Positions 11,016 to 21,066 of a stretch of DNA of 63,332 nt are shown here, piece by piece. Position numbers and translations under genes: made by a program. The stretch comes from Comamonadaceae bacterium (GTDB lineage Bacteria > Pseudomonadota > Gammaproteobacteria > Burkholderiales > Burkholderiaceae_C), in contig JAIXWZ010000065.1 in assembly GCA_027491035.1 (NCBI GenBank), positions 1-63,332 on the forward strand, written 5' to 3'. The notes under the pieces are model-generated. The model worked only from the letters and a program-made list of their open reading frames with translations. It did not search any database and was not told the origin of the DNA. Numbering within the stretch: position 1 is the stretch's first letter; each line of letters starts with the position of its first letter.

Positions 11016-12721
11016 ACGATATCCGCCGAACCATCTTGTGGGTGATTTTTGGTTTTTCCATGGTCCTGCTTTGGGACCAATGGCAGATCCACAACGGTCA
11101 AAAGCCCACCTTCTTTCCGCAGCCCGCCGCACCGACGGCCAAAACGGCAGAGCCCGCGGGTCCCGCCGCCGGGGCCAGTGCCTCAGCTGTTCCGGCGCCA
11201 GTGGCAAGCAGCCAGCAAATTTCGGCGTCGTCCGTGCCTGGAAACCAGCCGGCCGCCACGGCCCCGGCCAGGCAGCAGGTGGAGGTCAAGACCGATGTCT
11301 TGCGCCTGCGTTTTGACACCGAGGGCGGCTCGCTCGTGCAGTCGTCTTTTGTGAAGTACGCCGATCTCAACGCGCGCGACAAAGGCTTTGTGCTGTTTGA
11401 CGAAAGCAAAGAGCGCGTCTACCTGGCCCAAAGCGGCTGGATCGGTGCGGCCGGATCGTCTCTGCCCAACCACAAGACCCCCATGACGCTGGTGGCTGGC
11501 GAGCGCGAGCTCAAAGCCGGACAGGACACTTTGGAGCTGCGCTTTGAGTCTGCCGAGGTGGGCGGGCTCCAATGGATCAAGACGTACGTGTTCAAGCGCG
11601 GGGCTTACGACATCACTGTGCGCCACGAGTTGATCAACAAGAGCGCCAACAGCCTGGCGGCCCAGCTGTACTTGCAGCTCGTGCGCGACGGCAACAAGCC
11701 CGAGGGCGAGTCGGCTTTTTATTCCACCTTCACCGGCCCGGCCGTCTACACCGAAGCCAAGAAATACCAGAAGGTTGAATTTAGCGACATCGAAAAAAAC
11801 AAGATGGAGCATGAAAAGCAGACCAACAACGGCTATGTGGCCATGGTCCAGCACTACTTTGCCTCCGCCTGGCTGCTTGCCCAAGGCGTGCAGCGCGAAG
11901 TCTTCATGCGCAAGGTCGACACCAATTTGTATTCGGTGGGCATGATTGCCCCGATCGAGCCCTTGGCACCGGGCGCGAGCAAGACGGTCGAGGCGCGTCT
12001 GTTCGTCGGCCCGCAAGAAGAAAAAGCGCTTGAGGCCATTGCCCCGGGGCTTGAGCTGGTCAAGGACTACGGCTGGTTCACCATCTTGGCCAAGCCCTTG
12101 TACTGGCTTTTGTTTGAACTGCACAAGGTCATCAACAACTGGGGCTGGGCCATTGTGGCCCTGGTGCTGGTGATCAAGATCGCTTTTTACTGGCTCAATG
12201 CCAAGGCCTACCAGAGTATGGCCAAGATGAAGGCCATCAACCCGCGCATCATGGAAATGCGCGAGCGTCTCAAAGACAAGCCGCAAGAGATGCAGATGGC
12301 GATGATGAAGATTTACCGCGAGGAAAAAGTCAACCCGATGGGGGGATGCTTTCCGATCATGGTGCAGATCCCGGTCTTCATTGCCCTGTATTGGGTGTTG
12401 CTGTCGAGCGTGGAGATGCGTGGAGCGCCCTGGATCGGCTGGATCAACGACCTGTCGGCGCCCGACCCCTACTTCCTGCTGCCCATCGTGATGACGCTGA
12501 CCACCATGCTGCAGACCGCGCTCAATCCCTTGCCACCCGATCCTCTGCAGGCCAAGCTGATGTGGTTCATGCCCCTGATCTTCAGCGTCATGTTCTTCTT
12601 TTTCCCGGCCGGGCTGGTGCTGTACTGGATCACCAACAACATCTTGTCGATTGCGCAGCAATGGATGATCAACACCCGCATGGGTGTGCCGCCCCAGTTC
12701 AACTTGCCCAAGTTCAAGTAA
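11012..12721 (+). CDS. yidC: Membrane protein insertase YidC
   Basis: YidC (569 aa) inserts and folds inner-membrane proteins, alone or with SecYEG. It has the N-terminal membrane anchor [21 protein letters not shown], an Ala/Pro-rich linker (about 30-100), and the large periplasmic domain (about 100-340). The conserved five-helix core follows (from about 350), with [30 protein letters not shown] and [19 protein letters not shown] 11012 overlaps the yidD stop. The upstream ATG 10994 would add six residues inside yidD. Confidence 0.98.
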   Translation: MNDIRRTILWVIFGFSMVLLWDQWQIHNGQKPTFFPQPAAPTAKTAEPAGPAAGASASAVPAPVASSQQISASSVPGNQPAATAPARQQVEVKTDVLRLRFDTEGGSLVQSSFVKYADLNARDKGFVLFDESKERVYLAQSGWIGAAGSSLPNHKTPMTLVAGERELKAGQDTLELRFESAEVGGLQWIKTYVFKRGAYDITVRHELINKSANSLAAQLYLQLVRDGNKPEGESAFYSTFTGPAVYTEAKKYQKVEFSDIEKNKMEHEKQTNNGYVAMVQHYFASAWLLAQGVQREVFMRKVDTNLYSVGMIAPIEPLAPGASKTVEARLFVGPQEEKALEAIAPGLELVKDYGWFTILAKPLYWLLFELHKVINNWGWAIVALVLVIKIAFYWLNAKAYQSMAKMKAINPRIMEMRERLKDKPQEMQMAMMKIYREEKVNPMGGCFPIMVQIPVFIALYWVLLSSVEMRGAPWIGWINDLSAPDPYFLLPIVMTLTTMLQTALNPLPPDPLQAKLMWFMPLIFSVMFFFFPAGLVLYWITNNILSIAQQWMINTRMGVPPQFNLPKFK

Positions 12722-12755
12722 GAGCGGCTGCTGCACCGGCCTGTTTGGGCGTCGC

Positions 12756-14204
12756 ATGCTGGAGAGATCGGCCGATCCCATTGTGGCCATCGCCACTGCC
12801 CCCGGGCGCGGGGCGGTGGGCATTGTTCGCGTCTCCGGCCAGGGCCTTGGCGCCTTGGCGCGCGCCCTGTGCGGCAGGGACCTGGCGCCCCGGCACGCGT
12901 CTTACGGCGCCTTTGTCGATGAGGCCGGCGCCGTCATCGATCAGGGTCTGGCACTGTTTTTCCCGGCCCCGGCCTCGTTTACCGGTGAAGATGTGCTCGA
13001 GCTGCAGGCCCATGGTGGGCCGGTGGTGTTGGCGCTGCTGGTGCAGCGCTGCTTGCAGGCGGCCGCCCAAATCGACCCGGCCACAACACAGCCGCTGCTG
13101 GCCCGGTTGCGGGTGGCCGAGCCCGGTGAGTTCACCCGCCGCGCCTTTCTCAATGACAAGATCGATTTGGCTCAGGCCGAGGCCATTGCCGATCTGATCG
13201 ATGCGAACACCGAGGTCGCGGCGCGCTCGGCCGCCCGGTCCTTGTCGGGCGCTTTTTCCAGCCAAGTGCAGGCCTTGCTTGAGCAGTTGGTGCACCTGCG
13301 CATGCTGGTCGAAGCCACGCTCGACTTTCCGGAAGAGGACATCGACTTCATTGAAAAGGCCGATGCCCGGGGTCAGTTGCACGCCTTGCAGCAGCGCTTG
13401 GCCGAGGTCAGTCAACGCGCGACCCAGGGCGCTTTGCTGCGCGAGGGCATGCAGGTGGTGATCGCAGGTCAGCCCAATGCCGGCAAGAGCTCCTTGCTCA
13501 ACGCGCTGGCTGGGGCAGAACTGGCCATCGTCACACCGATTGCCGGCACCACCCGCGACAAGGTCAGCCAACTCATACAGATTGAGGGGGTGCCCCTGCA
13601 TGTGGTGGACACGGCGGGACTGCGCGACGCACAGTCGGCCGATCAGGTCGAGCGCATCGGCATGGAGCGCGCCTGGGACGCCATCGCCGGGGCCGACGCG
13701 GTGATTTTTCTGCACGATCTGCCCAGAGCTTGTGGCCACGACGAAGCAAGCCAGAGCTACCGCCACAGCGACGAGCAGATTGCCGCTGGGCTGGCCGAAC
13801 AGTTGCCCGACGGCGTGCCGGTGCTGCAGGTGTTCAACAAGATGGACGAGGCCGATGCCCAGGCTTTGGCCGCGGTGCAGTCGGTCGATGCCCAGGCCTT
13901 GCTGATATCGGCCAAGACCGGTCAGGGGCTCGAAGGCCTGCGGCAGGCCCTGCTGCAAACCGTGGGCTGGCAGGCCGGCACCGAGGGGCTTTTTATCGCC
14001 CGCCAGCGCCACCTCGACGCCTTGCAGGCGGTCCAGGGGCGACTGGCCGATGCGCAGCAGCAGCTCGCAGCGCCCCTGCCGGCGCTCGATTTGTTGGCCG
14101 AAGATTTGCGACAGGCCCAGCAGGCGCTGGGGCAGATCACGGGCGAGTTCACGCCCGACGACCTGTTGGGTGAGATCTTCTCCAAGTTCTGCATCGGCAA
14201 ATAG
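12756..14204 (+). CDS. mnmE: tRNA modification GTPase MnmE
   Basis: MnmE (482 aa) works with MnmG to build the (carboxymethyl)aminomethyl group on wobble uridine 34 of several tRNAs. The N-terminal formyl-THF-binding domain ([22 protein letters not shown]) is followed by helical regions. The inserted G domain shows GQPNAGKSS (P-loop), DTAGLRD and NKMDEAD. The C-terminus FCIGK holds the catalytic Cys. It closes the rpmH-yidC gene run; ATG 12756 matches the conserved start. Confidence 0.98.
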   Translation: MLERSADPIVAIATAPGRGAVGIVRVSGQGLGALARALCGRDLAPRHASYGAFVDEAGAVIDQGLALFFPAPASFTGEDVLELQAHGGPVVLALLVQRCLQAAAQIDPATTQPLLARLRVAEPGEFTRRAFLNDKIDLAQAEAIADLIDANTEVAARSAARSLSGAFSSQVQALLEQLVHLRMLVEATLDFPEEDIDFIEKADARGQLHALQQRLAEVSQRATQGALLREGMQVVIAGQPNAGKSSLLNALAGAELAIVTPIAGTTRDKVSQLIQIEGVPLHVVDTAGLRDAQSADQVERIGMERAWDAIAGADAVIFLHDLPRACGHDEASQSYRHSDEQIAAGLAEQLPDGVPVLQVFNKMDEADAQALAAVQSVDAQALLISAKTGQGLEGLRQALLQTVGWQAGTEGLFIARQRHLDALQAVQGRLADAQQQLAAPLPALDLLAEDLRQAQQALGQITGEFTPDDLLGEIFSKFCIGK

Positions 14205-14319
14205 GGCGCAGCCGCTGGCCTGAGCCGCCACAGGGCCATGCCTTGGCGATCCGCAGTGAAACTGCGTAAGATAGAGAAGTTTCGCCCCCTAACCATTTTG
14301 CTTGCGAGGAGCAAAGCCC

Positions 14320-15288
14320 ATGAACAAGCGCACCCTGCTGGGCGCCCTGGCCAGCCTCAGCCTGGCTTGGGCCCCGGTCGCCCTGGCCCAAACCTTTCCG
14401 AGCAAGCCGATCAAGATCATCGTGCCGGTGGCTGCCGGTGGCGGCACCGACCTGCTGGCGCGCAACCTCGGGCAAAGAGTCTCTGAGCTGCTGGGCCAAC
14501 CGGTGGTGGTGGAAAACATTCTGGGCGCGGGCGGCAACATCGGCACCATGGCCGTGGCCAAGGCGGCGCCTGATGGCTACACCCTGTTGCTGTCGCCGGC
14601 CACCATCGCCACCAATGTGGCGGTCTACCGCAAGCTGCCTTACGACCTGCTCAAGGACTTGCAGACCGTCACCCTGGTTGGGCAAACCAGCGTGGTGCTG
14701 GTGGTGCATCCCAGCTTCAGTGCCAAGAGCGTGGCCGAGTTTGTGGAGGCGGCCAAGCAAAAGCCGGGTGCCCTCAACTACGGCTCGGCCGGTATCGGCA
14801 GCCCGCAGCATTTGCAAAGCGAGCTCTTCAGTCAGCGAACCAGCATGAGCGGCAACCACGTGCCCTACAAGGGCCAGTCGCAAGCCATGACCGATCTGGT
14901 GGGCGGGCAGCTGCAGTACATGTTCAGCCCGTTGCAAAACGCCTTGCCCTTCATCCGCGACGGCCGCATCCGGGCGCTGGGCGTGGCCTCGCCGCAGCGC
15001 AACCCGGCCCTGCCGCAACTGCCCAGCTTTGCCGAGCTGGGCTACAAGGACGTCGACTTTTCCAACTGGTTTGCCTTGTATGCGCCCGCCGGCACGCCGC
15101 CGGCCATCGTCAAGCGCCTGAGCGATGCCTTTGTGCAAGTCGGACGCTCGGCCGACATGGCCGAGCGCCTGGCCAAGCTGGGCTTTGAGCCGTTTTTCAC
15201 ATCGCCCGAAGAGGGCGCCGACTTCATGCGCTCTGAACTTGCGCGCTGGAGCCGTGTGGCCACGCAGGCCAACATCAAGGCCGAGTAA
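14320..15288 (+). CDS. Bug/TctC-type tripartite tricarboxylate transporter receptor
   Basis: The 322-aa product is a periplasmic solute receptor of the Bug family, very expanded in Burkholderiales. A signal peptide ends near ALAQT (residues 1-25). It is followed by the family start FPSKPIKIIVPVAAGGGTDLLAR, then GAGGNIGTMAVAKAAPDGYTLL, the ligand-loop hallmark. GAGGAG lies about 10 bp before ATG 14320. No TctA/TctB membrane genes are near, which is common for orphan Bug proteins. The aldolase three bases downstream suggests a carboxylate or hydroxy-acid ligand (inference). Confidence 0.9.
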   Translation: MNKRTLLGALASLSLAWAPVALAQTFPSKPIKIIVPVAAGGGTDLLARNLGQRVSELLGQPVVVENILGAGGNIGTMAVAKAAPDGYTLLLSPATIATNVAVYRKLPYDLLKDLQTVTLVGQTSVVLVVHPSFSAKSVAEFVEAAKQKPGALNYGSAGIGSPQHLQSELFSQRTSMSGNHVPYKGQSQAMTDLVGGQLQYMFSPLQNALPFIRDGRIRALGVASPQRNPALPQLPSFAELGYKDVDFSNWFALYAPAGTPPAIVKRLSDAFVQVGRSADMAERLAKLGFEPFFTSPEEGADFMRSELARWSRVATQANIKAE

Positions 15289-15291
15289 GCC

Positions 15292-16008
15292 ATGCCCAAG
15301 AGTCTGGACGATTTGCTGCAGGATCTGGCCATTGCCAACCGCATATTGGTCAACGAAGGGGTGCTCGACGGCTTTGGGCACATCAGCCTGCGCCACCCCG
15401 AGCGCGCCGACCGCTTTTTCATTGCCCGCAGCATGGCCCCAGGCCTGGTCTGTGCCGACGACCTGCTGCAAGTCGATCTGGAGGGCGCCGTGCACGACGA
15501 GCGGGGGCGCCGCACCTATGTCGAGCGCTTCATCCACAGCGCCATTTATGCGGCCAGGCCCGATGTGCATTCGGTGGTGCACAGCCACTCGCCCTCGATC
15601 ATTCCCTTTGGCGTGACAGGTGCCAAGCTGCGCCCGATTTGCCACATGAGCGGATTTTTGGGCGCCACCACGCCGGTTTACGAAATCCGGCACAGCGCCG
15701 GCGAAAGCACCGATTTGCTTATCAGCAGCCAGGCTCTGGGCCGCTCGCTGGCGCAGGTGCTCGGCCAGGCCAGCGTGGCTTTGATGCGCGGCCACGGCAG
15801 CGTCACCGTGGGCCACAGCATCGAGCAGGCGGTGTTTCGCGCGATCTACACCGAAAAGAGCGCGCACCTGCAAATGCAGGCCATGCGCTTGGGCGAGGTC
15901 ACCTTTTTGACCGAAGGCGAGGCGCAGGCCACCTCGGCCATGAACGACACCCATCTGCAGCGCCCCTGGGAGATGTGGAAGCGCCAGGCGCTCAAAAACT
16001 GGGAGTAG
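15292..16008 (+). CDS. Class II aldolase/adducin family protein
   Basis: This 238-aa protein has the class II aldolase fold used by L-fuculose-phosphate aldolase and related zinc lyases or decarboxylases. The zinc site is visible as VVHSHSPS (HxH) and the later MRGHGSVTVG. Its gap of 3 bp to the Bug receptor gene indicates co-transcription. Members fused or paired with Bug receptors are often annotated only as aldolases; substrate phosphate ester or hydroxy acid is not decided by sequence. Confidence 0.88.
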   Translation: MPKSLDDLLQDLAIANRILVNEGVLDGFGHISLRHPERADRFFIARSMAPGLVCADDLLQVDLEGAVHDERGRRTYVERFIHSAIYAARPDVHSVVHSHSPSIIPFGVTGAKLRPICHMSGFLGATTPVYEIRHSAGESTDLLISSQALGRSLAQVLGQASVALMRGHGSVTVGHSIEQAVFRAIYTEKSAHLQMQAMRLGEVTFLTEGEAQATSAMNDTHLQRPWEMWKRQALKNWE

Positions 16009-16041
16009 GCTCGCGCGGGGCTTGTGCGCAAGGCAGCCGCC

Positions 16042-16638
16042 TTAGCTCCAAGCCCAGCGCGCCAGCAAGCGGCCCTCGTGCGAGACCACAAAGCCCTCGC
16101 CCATCGCAGGGTAGGCGCCCGTCAGATCGGTCATATTGACCTGATGGGTCAGCCACACATCAAAACGGCCCGGGGCCAGCAAGGCGAGCTTCTCGCGCAC
16201 CTGCCGGGTCTGGGCGGGTTGCTTGCTGCCTTGGCCAAAGGTCGAGTTCAGGGCGGGCCAGAGCTGATGCGACCCAAAAGCCAGGTCGGCCGTGTCTTTG
16301 CAGCGGCACCACGCGCTCGAGAGCACCCGCTCGGGCCGCAGCCCCTGCTGGACAAACCAGCGACCCATGGCGCGCGCTTGTTCGCGCCCGGCCTCACTGA
16401 GTTGGCGCTGCGAGCTGCACACGGCCAGTGAAAAGCCGGGCGGATCGCCGATGCCGGGCTCGGTCAGCGCGTGGCGAATCAGCAGGGCGCAGCGGCCGGC
16501 GCGCAAAGCCTGCACGAAAGCGGCCCCGTCGCTCGCAGCGGCAGCCGCTGGGCCGAGGGCGGCCAGGCAGGTCAACCCGCGCAAGAGATCGCGGCGGGTC
16601 TGGGTTTGGGCGGGGTTGGGGCTCTGGGCTGGGGTCAT
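16042..16638 (-). CDS. Exported histidine phosphatase family protein
   Basis: The 198-aa product starts with a twin-arginine-like signal (TRRDLLRGLTCLAALGPAAAAA), so export by Tat and a periplasmic location are likely. The catalytic LIRHA motif and the downstream SSAWCRCKDTA and LLTH-like VWLTHQVN segments fit the branch of histidine phosphatases that carries RHA rather than RHG. Substrate unknown. It lies convergent to the aldolase and 14 bp after the end of the antiporter gene region on the same strand. Confidence 0.82.
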   Translation of the reverse strand: MTPAQSPNPAQTQTRRDLLRGLTCLAALGPAAAAASDGAAFVQALRAGRCALLIRHALTEPGIGDPPGFSLAVCSSQRQLSEAGREQARAMGRWFVQQGLRPERVLSSAWCRCKDTADLAFGSHQLWPALNSTFGQGSKQPAQTRQVREKLALLAPGRFDVWLTHQVNMTDLTGAYPAMGEGFVVSHEGRLLARWAWS

Positions 16639-16652
16639 GGCTTACTCGCAGT

Positions 16653-18677
16653 TCAGGCAGAGCCCGTGGTTTTGGCGCGGCCGCGGCTGGGGCGCTCGCG
16701 CAGCAGTTTCTCTTCGGCCAAGGCCAGTGCCGGCGGCCGCCCTGAGAGCACCAGCGTGTCACCGTCCTTGAGCACCAGGGTGTCGTCGGCGCCCACCAGC
16801 TGCCCGTCGGCGCGGCGCAGGTGGACCACGCGCACGCCGACGGCGTGCAGCGCCTGCTCGCCCAGGCTCTGGCCGATCGCCCGCAGGCCCGCGGGCAAGG
16901 TCAGCGTGGCCAGCCGCTCTTGCTCGAGCTCTTGCACCGTGTCATCGTCGGCGCCGTGAAAGTAGCCGCGCAGCAGGCTGTAGCGCGCTTCGCGCTGCGC
17001 CTGGGCGCTGCGGATCACGCGGCGCATGGGCACACCCACCAGTGCCAGCGCATGGCTGGCCAGCATCAGGCTGCCTTCAATGGCTTCGGGCACCACCTCG
17101 GTGGCGCCGGCGGCCTGCAGCTTTTCAAGGTCGTGGTCGTCCACGGTGCGCACCACCACCGGCACGCTTGGCGCGTGGTCGCGCACGCTGCCCAGCACCT
17201 TGAGCGCGCCGGGCGTGTCCAGATAGGTCACCACCACGGCGCTGGCACGCGCCAGGCCTGCGGCCATCAGCGATTGCACGCGCGCGGCGTCGCCAAAGAC
17301 CACCGAGTTGCCAGCCGCCGCCGCCTGGCGCACCCGGTCGGGATCGAGGTCCAGTGCGATGTAGGCGATGCCCTCTTGGTCGAGCATGCGGGCCAGGTTC
17401 TGTCCGCAGCGGCCATAGCCGCAAATGATGACGTGGCGCTGGGTGTTGATCGCCTTGCGGGCAATGGAAGTCATTTGCAGCGACTGCTGCATCCACTCGT
17501 TGGCCACCAGCTTCATCACGATGGCGTTGGCGTTGAGCACGATCAGCGGCGTGACCAACATCGAGAGCACCATCGATGCCAGCACGGGGTTGAGCAGGTT
17601 GGGCGGCACCAACTCGCTGCCCTGCGCCAAGCTCAGCAGCACAAAGCCGAACTCACCGGCTTGCGCCAGGTACAGACCGGTGCGCAGCGCCACACCCTGG
17701 GTGCCGCCCAGCGCCCAGGCCAAGGCGGTTATCAGCACCAGCTTGAGCAGCACCGGAACGAGCAGCAGCAGCAGCACCAGCGGCCAGTTCTGCGCCACCT
17801 CGCGCCAATCGAGCATCATGCCGATGCTGATGAAAAACAGGCCCAGCAACACATCGTGAAACGGCCGAATGTCGGTCTCGACCTGGTGCTTGTACTCGGT
17901 CTCCGAGATCAGCATGCCGGCAATGAAGGCGCCCAGCGCCAGGCTCAGGCCGGCGATCTCGGTCAGCCAAGCCAGGGCCAGCGTGACGAGCAGCAGGTTG
18001 AGCACGAACAACTCTTCGCTCTTGCGCCGCGCCACCAGGGTCAGCCACCAGCGCATCAGGCGCTGGCCGCCTGTGAGCAAGAGACCGACCAAAATGACGG
18101 CCTTGAGCAAGGCCATGGCCATCGCGCCCATCATCTGCTCGGCCGGCGCGCCCAAGGCAGGAATGAGCACCAGCAGGGGCACGACGGCCAAATCTTGAAA
18201 CAGCAAGATGCCCATGACGCGCCGGCCATGCTCGCTGTCGAGCTCGAGCCGGTCCGACAGCAGCTTGACCACCAATGCGGTGCTGCTCATGGCGGCGGCC
18301 CCCGACAGAGCCAGCGCGCCTTGCCAGGACAGCTGCCACAGGCTCGGGACAGACAAGCTGATCAGCAGGGCGCCGGCAAAAATCAGCAGCATCGTCAGCG
18401 CCACTTGCAGCAGGCCCAGACCAAAGACGTGCTGGCGCATCGCGCGCAGCTTGCCCAGGTTGAACTTCAGGCCGATGACGAACATCAGGAACACCACGCC
18501 GAACTCGCCCAGGTAGCGCACGCTGTCGGCGTTTTGTGCCAGCGCCAGCGCGTTGGGCCCGATCAACACCCCCACGGCCAAATAGCCCAGCATGGGGGGC
18601 AGCTTGAGCGAGCGGCAGACCACCACCCCCAGCACTGCAGCCAGAAGGTAAAACAAGGTGAGTTCCAGCCCTGACAT
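16653..18677 (-). CDS. CPA2 family cation:proton antiporter (KefB/KefC type)
   Basis: The 674-aa inner-membrane protein has about 12 membrane helices (1-385), including the ALSGAAAMSSTALV and FGVVFLMFVIGLKF motifs of CPA2 exchangers. A TrkA-N domain with the nucleotide motif GYGRCGQNLARML (about 420) and a TrkA-C domain (about 580-655) follow. Such proteins exchange K+ or Na+ for H+. The open frame extends over the divergent kdsD gene, but ATG 18677 (MSGLELTLFYLLAAVLG) begins the conserved helix. Glutathione-type gating is possible but not demonstrated by sequence. Confidence 0.93.
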   Translation of the reverse strand: MSGLELTLFYLLAAVLGVVVCRSLKLPPMLGYLAVGVLIGPNALALAQNADSVRYLGEFGVVFLMFVIGLKFNLGKLRAMRQHVFGLGLLQVALTMLLIFAGALLISLSVPSLWQLSWQGALALSGAAAMSSTALVVKLLSDRLELDSEHGRRVMGILLFQDLAVVPLLVLIPALGAPAEQMMGAMAMALLKAVILVGLLLTGGQRLMRWWLTLVARRKSEELFVLNLLLVTLALAWLTEIAGLSLALGAFIAGMLISETEYKHQVETDIRPFHDVLLGLFFISIGMMLDWREVAQNWPLVLLLLLVPVLLKLVLITALAWALGGTQGVALRTGLYLAQAGEFGFVLLSLAQGSELVPPNLLNPVLASMVLSMLVTPLIVLNANAIVMKLVANEWMQQSLQMTSIARKAINTQRHVIICGYGRCGQNLARMLDQEGIAYIALDLDPDRVRQAAAAGNSVVFGDAARVQSLMAAGLARASAVVVTYLDTPGALKVLGSVRDHAPSVPVVVRTVDDHDLEKLQAAGATEVVPEAIEGSLMLASHALALVGVPMRRVIRSAQAQREARYSLLRGYFHGADDDTVQELEQERLATLTLPAGLRAIGQSLGEQALHAVGVRVVHLRRADGQLVGADDTLVLKDGDTLVLSGRPPALALAEEKLLRERPSRGRAKTTGSA

Positions 18678-18761
18678 CCATTCATGGTAGCCGATGCCCT
18701 GTCTCCCCGGGCCGGCCTCGCCTTTGCTCGGCCGCTGCGCTGTGCTCACTAAAATGCCCCC

Positions 18762-19751
18762 ATGACCACGCCCGTGCAGTTGCACCCCGAACAATGCCTG
18801 GCGCTGGCCAGGCAGACCTTTGCCATCGAGGCCCAAGCGGTCCAAGCGCTCGGTCAGCGAGTGGGGCCGTCTTTTGTGCGCGCGATCGAGCACTTGCTGG
18901 CTTGCCGCGGTCGCGTGGTGGTCATGGGCATGGGCAAGAGCGGCCACGTCGGACGCAAGATCGCGGCCACGCTGGCCTCGACCGGTACGCCCGCGATGTT
19001 TGTGCATCCGGCCGAAGCCAGCCACGGCGACCTGGGGATGATCACCGATCAAGATGTGCTGCTGGCCATCTCCAACAGCGGCCAGAGCGAAGAGCTCACC
19101 GGTTTGCTGCCCGCCCTGCGCCGCCAGCGGGTCGCGCTGGTTGCGCTGACCGGCAGCCTGGACTCTGAGCTGGCCCGACATGCCGATGTGGTGCTCGACT
19201 GCAGTGTGGCGCAGGAGGCTTGCCCGTTGAACTTGGCGCCAACGGCCAGCACCACGGCGCAGCTGGCCATGGGCGACGCCTTGGCTGTGGCCCTGCTCGA
19301 CGCACGAGGCTTTCGCGCCGAGGACTTTGCCCGCTCGCACCCCGGCGGCGCCCTGGGCCGACGGCTGCTGACCCATGTCAGCGACGTCATGCGCAGCGGC
19401 GCGGCGGTGCCGCAGGTGGCGCTGGACGCGCCGTTTACCGAGCTCATGCGCGAGATGAGCAGCAAGGGTTTGGGCGCATCGGCTGTGGTCGATGCGCAAG
19501 GCCTGGTTTGCGGCATCTTCACCGACGGCGACTTGCGCCGCTTGGTGGAAAGAGGACGGGACCTGCGCGATTTGCGCGCGCAGGAGGTCATGCATCCGAG
19601 CCCGCGCACGGTGCGCGCCGATGCGCTGGCCGCGCAGGCGGCAGCCATCATGGAGCAGCACCGCATCACCAGTGTGCTGGTCGTCGATGAACAAGGGCGC
19701 CTGATCGGTGCGCTCAACAGCAACGACCTGATGCGCGCCAAGGTGATCTGA
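18762..19751 (+). CDS. kdsD: Arabinose-5-phosphate isomerase (KpsF/GutQ family)
   Basis: KdsD (329 aa) converts ribulose-5-phosphate to arabinose-5-phosphate, the first step toward Kdo of LPS. The SIS domain shows GMGKSGHVGRKIAATLASTGTP and the HAEASHGDLGMI-like active region with His and Asp. Two CBS repeats follow (about 205-325). It is divergent from the antiporter gene and overlaps kdsC by ATGA, so Kdo synthesis and LPS export genes form one operon. Confidence 0.96.
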   Translation: MTTPVQLHPEQCLALARQTFAIEAQAVQALGQRVGPSFVRAIEHLLACRGRVVVMGMGKSGHVGRKIAATLASTGTPAMFVHPAEASHGDLGMITDQDVLLAISNSGQSEELTGLLPALRRQRVALVALTGSLDSELARHADVVLDCSVAQEACPLNLAPTASTTAQLAMGDALAVALLDARGFRAEDFARSHPGGALGRRLLTHVSDVMRSGAAVPQVALDAPFTELMREMSSKGLGASAVVDAQGLVCGIFTDGDLRRLVERGRDLRDLRAQEVMHPSPRTVRADALAAQAAAIMEQHRITSVLVVDEQGRLIGALNSNDLMRAKVI

Positions 19752-20353
19752 TGGTGCAGCCCCCCCCATCCTTTTTGCAGCCGGTTTTGCAGATCGCGCC
19801 CGAGCTGCTGCTGCTCGCGCAGGACGTGCGCGTGGCTTTTTTCGATGTCGATGGCGTGCTCACGGATGGCGGCCTGTATTTTGGCGAGCCCAGCGCTGCC
19901 CCGGCCGATGCCGGCGCAGTGGCGCAGGAATCGATCAAGCGCTTTCACACCCTTGACGGCCACGGCCTGAAGATGCTCAAGCGCGGCGGCATCACGCCGG
20001 TGGTGATCAGTGGGCGCGACAGTGCGCCCCTGCGCGCGCGCCTTCATGCGCTGGGCATCGGCCATGTTCATTTAGGCCAGGAAGACAAGCTGCCGGCGGC
20101 CGAGCAGGCCTTGCAGGCCCTGGGCTTGAACTGGTCGCATGCGGCCGCCATGGGCGACGACTGGCCCGATCTGCCGCTGATGCGCCGCGCCGCCATTTCA
20201 TGCGCCCCGCCCAATGCCCACACCGAGGTGCTGGCCTTGGCCGATTGGGTGACACAGGCGCCGGGCGGTCAGGGCGCCGCGCGCCAGTGGTGCGATCTGC
20301 TCCTCATGGCCAACGGCCGTTATGTGCAGTTGCTGCAGGAGTACGGGCGATGA
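19751..20353 (+). CDS. kdsC: 3-deoxy-D-manno-octulosonate 8-phosphate phosphatase
   Basis: KdsC (200 aa) is a HAD-family phosphatase making free Kdo. Motif I is FFDVDGVLTDG, motif II SGRDSAPLRAR, and the acidic motif GDDWPDLPLM near residue 135. The product is slightly longer than usual because of an Ala-rich insert (SAAPADAGAVAQ, about 57-68) between motif I and the conserved FHTLDGHGLKML. It overlaps kdsD upstream and lptC downstream by 4 bp each. Confidence 0.96.
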   Translation: MVQPPPSFLQPVLQIAPELLLLAQDVRVAFFDVDGVLTDGGLYFGEPSAAPADAGAVAQESIKRFHTLDGHGLKMLKRGGITPVVISGRDSAPLRARLHALGIGHVHLGQEDKLPAAEQALQALGLNWSHAAAMGDDWPDLPLMRRAAISCAPPNAHTEVLALADWVTQAPGGQGAARQWCDLLLMANGRYVQLLQEYGR

Positions 20354-20982
20354 CGCGCAAGTCCCCTCCTGGCACCGTGCTGCGCGGTCTTTGGGAGCGC
20401 ATCATCCTTTACCTGCCCGTCGTGCTGATGGGCCTGCTGGCCGTGTTCACCTATTGGATGGTCCAGCGCTCACCCGGCTGGGTCGAGCCGCCACAGCCGC
20501 GCAAGCCGGTGGGCCACGAGGTCGACTTCTACATGCGCGGCGCGCTGGTCAAGAGCTACGACCGCCAGGGTCGGCTGCAAAGCGAGATTGCCGGCCAGGA
20601 GATCCGCCACTATGGCGACGACCTGACCCTGCAGGTCGACCAACCGCGTCTGTACCTGCTCGGGCGTGACAACAGCGTCACGCGCGCCAGCGCCGAGCAG
20701 GCCTGGGCCAAGGAAGACGGTTCGCGTTTCGAGCTCAGCGGGCAAGCGGTGATGACCCGCTCGGCCGTTCCTCAGGCCGATGGCTCGATCGCGCCCGAAA
20801 TCAGGATCCAAAGCGAGTGGCTGATCGTTGACGCCCAACAGGAAACCCTGCAATCGCCCAAGCCGGCGGTGTTTGTCAGCGGCCAGAGCCGGTTTTCGGC
20901 CGACAGCCTCAGCTATGACAACCGCACCCGTGTGACCGAACTCAAAGGCCGGGTCCGCGTCACTCTGGCCGGCCGGCCATAA
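20350..20982 (+). CDS. lptC: LPS export ABC transporter periplasmic protein LptC
   Basis: LptC (210 aa) is the bitopic protein that hands LPS from LptBFG to LptA. A single membrane helix (about 18-38, IILYLPVVLMGLLAVFTYWMV) precedes a beta-jellyroll domain with VDFYMRGALVKSYDRQG and ELKGRVRVTL. ATG 20350 overlaps the kdsC stop. A strong terminator follows immediately, so lptA and lptB, usually next in beta-proteobacteria, are not in this operon. Confidence 0.95.
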   Translation: MTRKSPPGTVLRGLWERIILYLPVVLMGLLAVFTYWMVQRSPGWVEPPQPRKPVGHEVDFYMRGALVKSYDRQGRLQSEIAGQEIRHYGDDLTLQVDQPRLYLLGRDNSVTRASAEQAWAKEDGSRFELSGQAVMTRSAVPQADGSIAPEIRIQSEWLIVDAQQETLQSPKPAVFVSGQSRFSADSLSYDNRTRVTELKGRVRVTLAGRP

Positions 20983-20983
20983 A

Positions 20984-21013
20984 AAAAGCCCGGCACACAT
21001 GTGCTGGGCTTTT
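20984..21013. terminator. Bidirectional intrinsic terminator after lptC
   Basis: AAAAGCCC-G-GCACA / TGTGC-T-GGGCTTTT forms a near-perfect 14-bp stem with a 2-nt CA loop and T/A runs on both strands. It starts one base after the lptC stop and would also end the RNA-binding protein gene arriving on the minus strand. Confidence 0.9.
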
Positions 21014-21066
21014 GCTCAGGCGGCCCTTCGGGGCTGCCTGGGTGTGATGCGATCGATCGGGCTGGA

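Noticed and set aside
11183..14231. Two long minus-strand frames opposite yidC and mnmE
   Set aside because: Both are antisense to highly conserved genes; no motif or ribosome site supports them.
14149..15954. 601-aa minus-strand frame opposite the Bug receptor and aldolase
   Set aside because: Spans two well-supported genes on the other strand and has shadow-type composition.
16821..18674. 617-aa plus-strand frame opposite the CPA2 antiporter gene
   Set aside because: Extremely His/Gln-rich (many QHH/HQ words), no recognisable fold; shadow of the antiporter gene.
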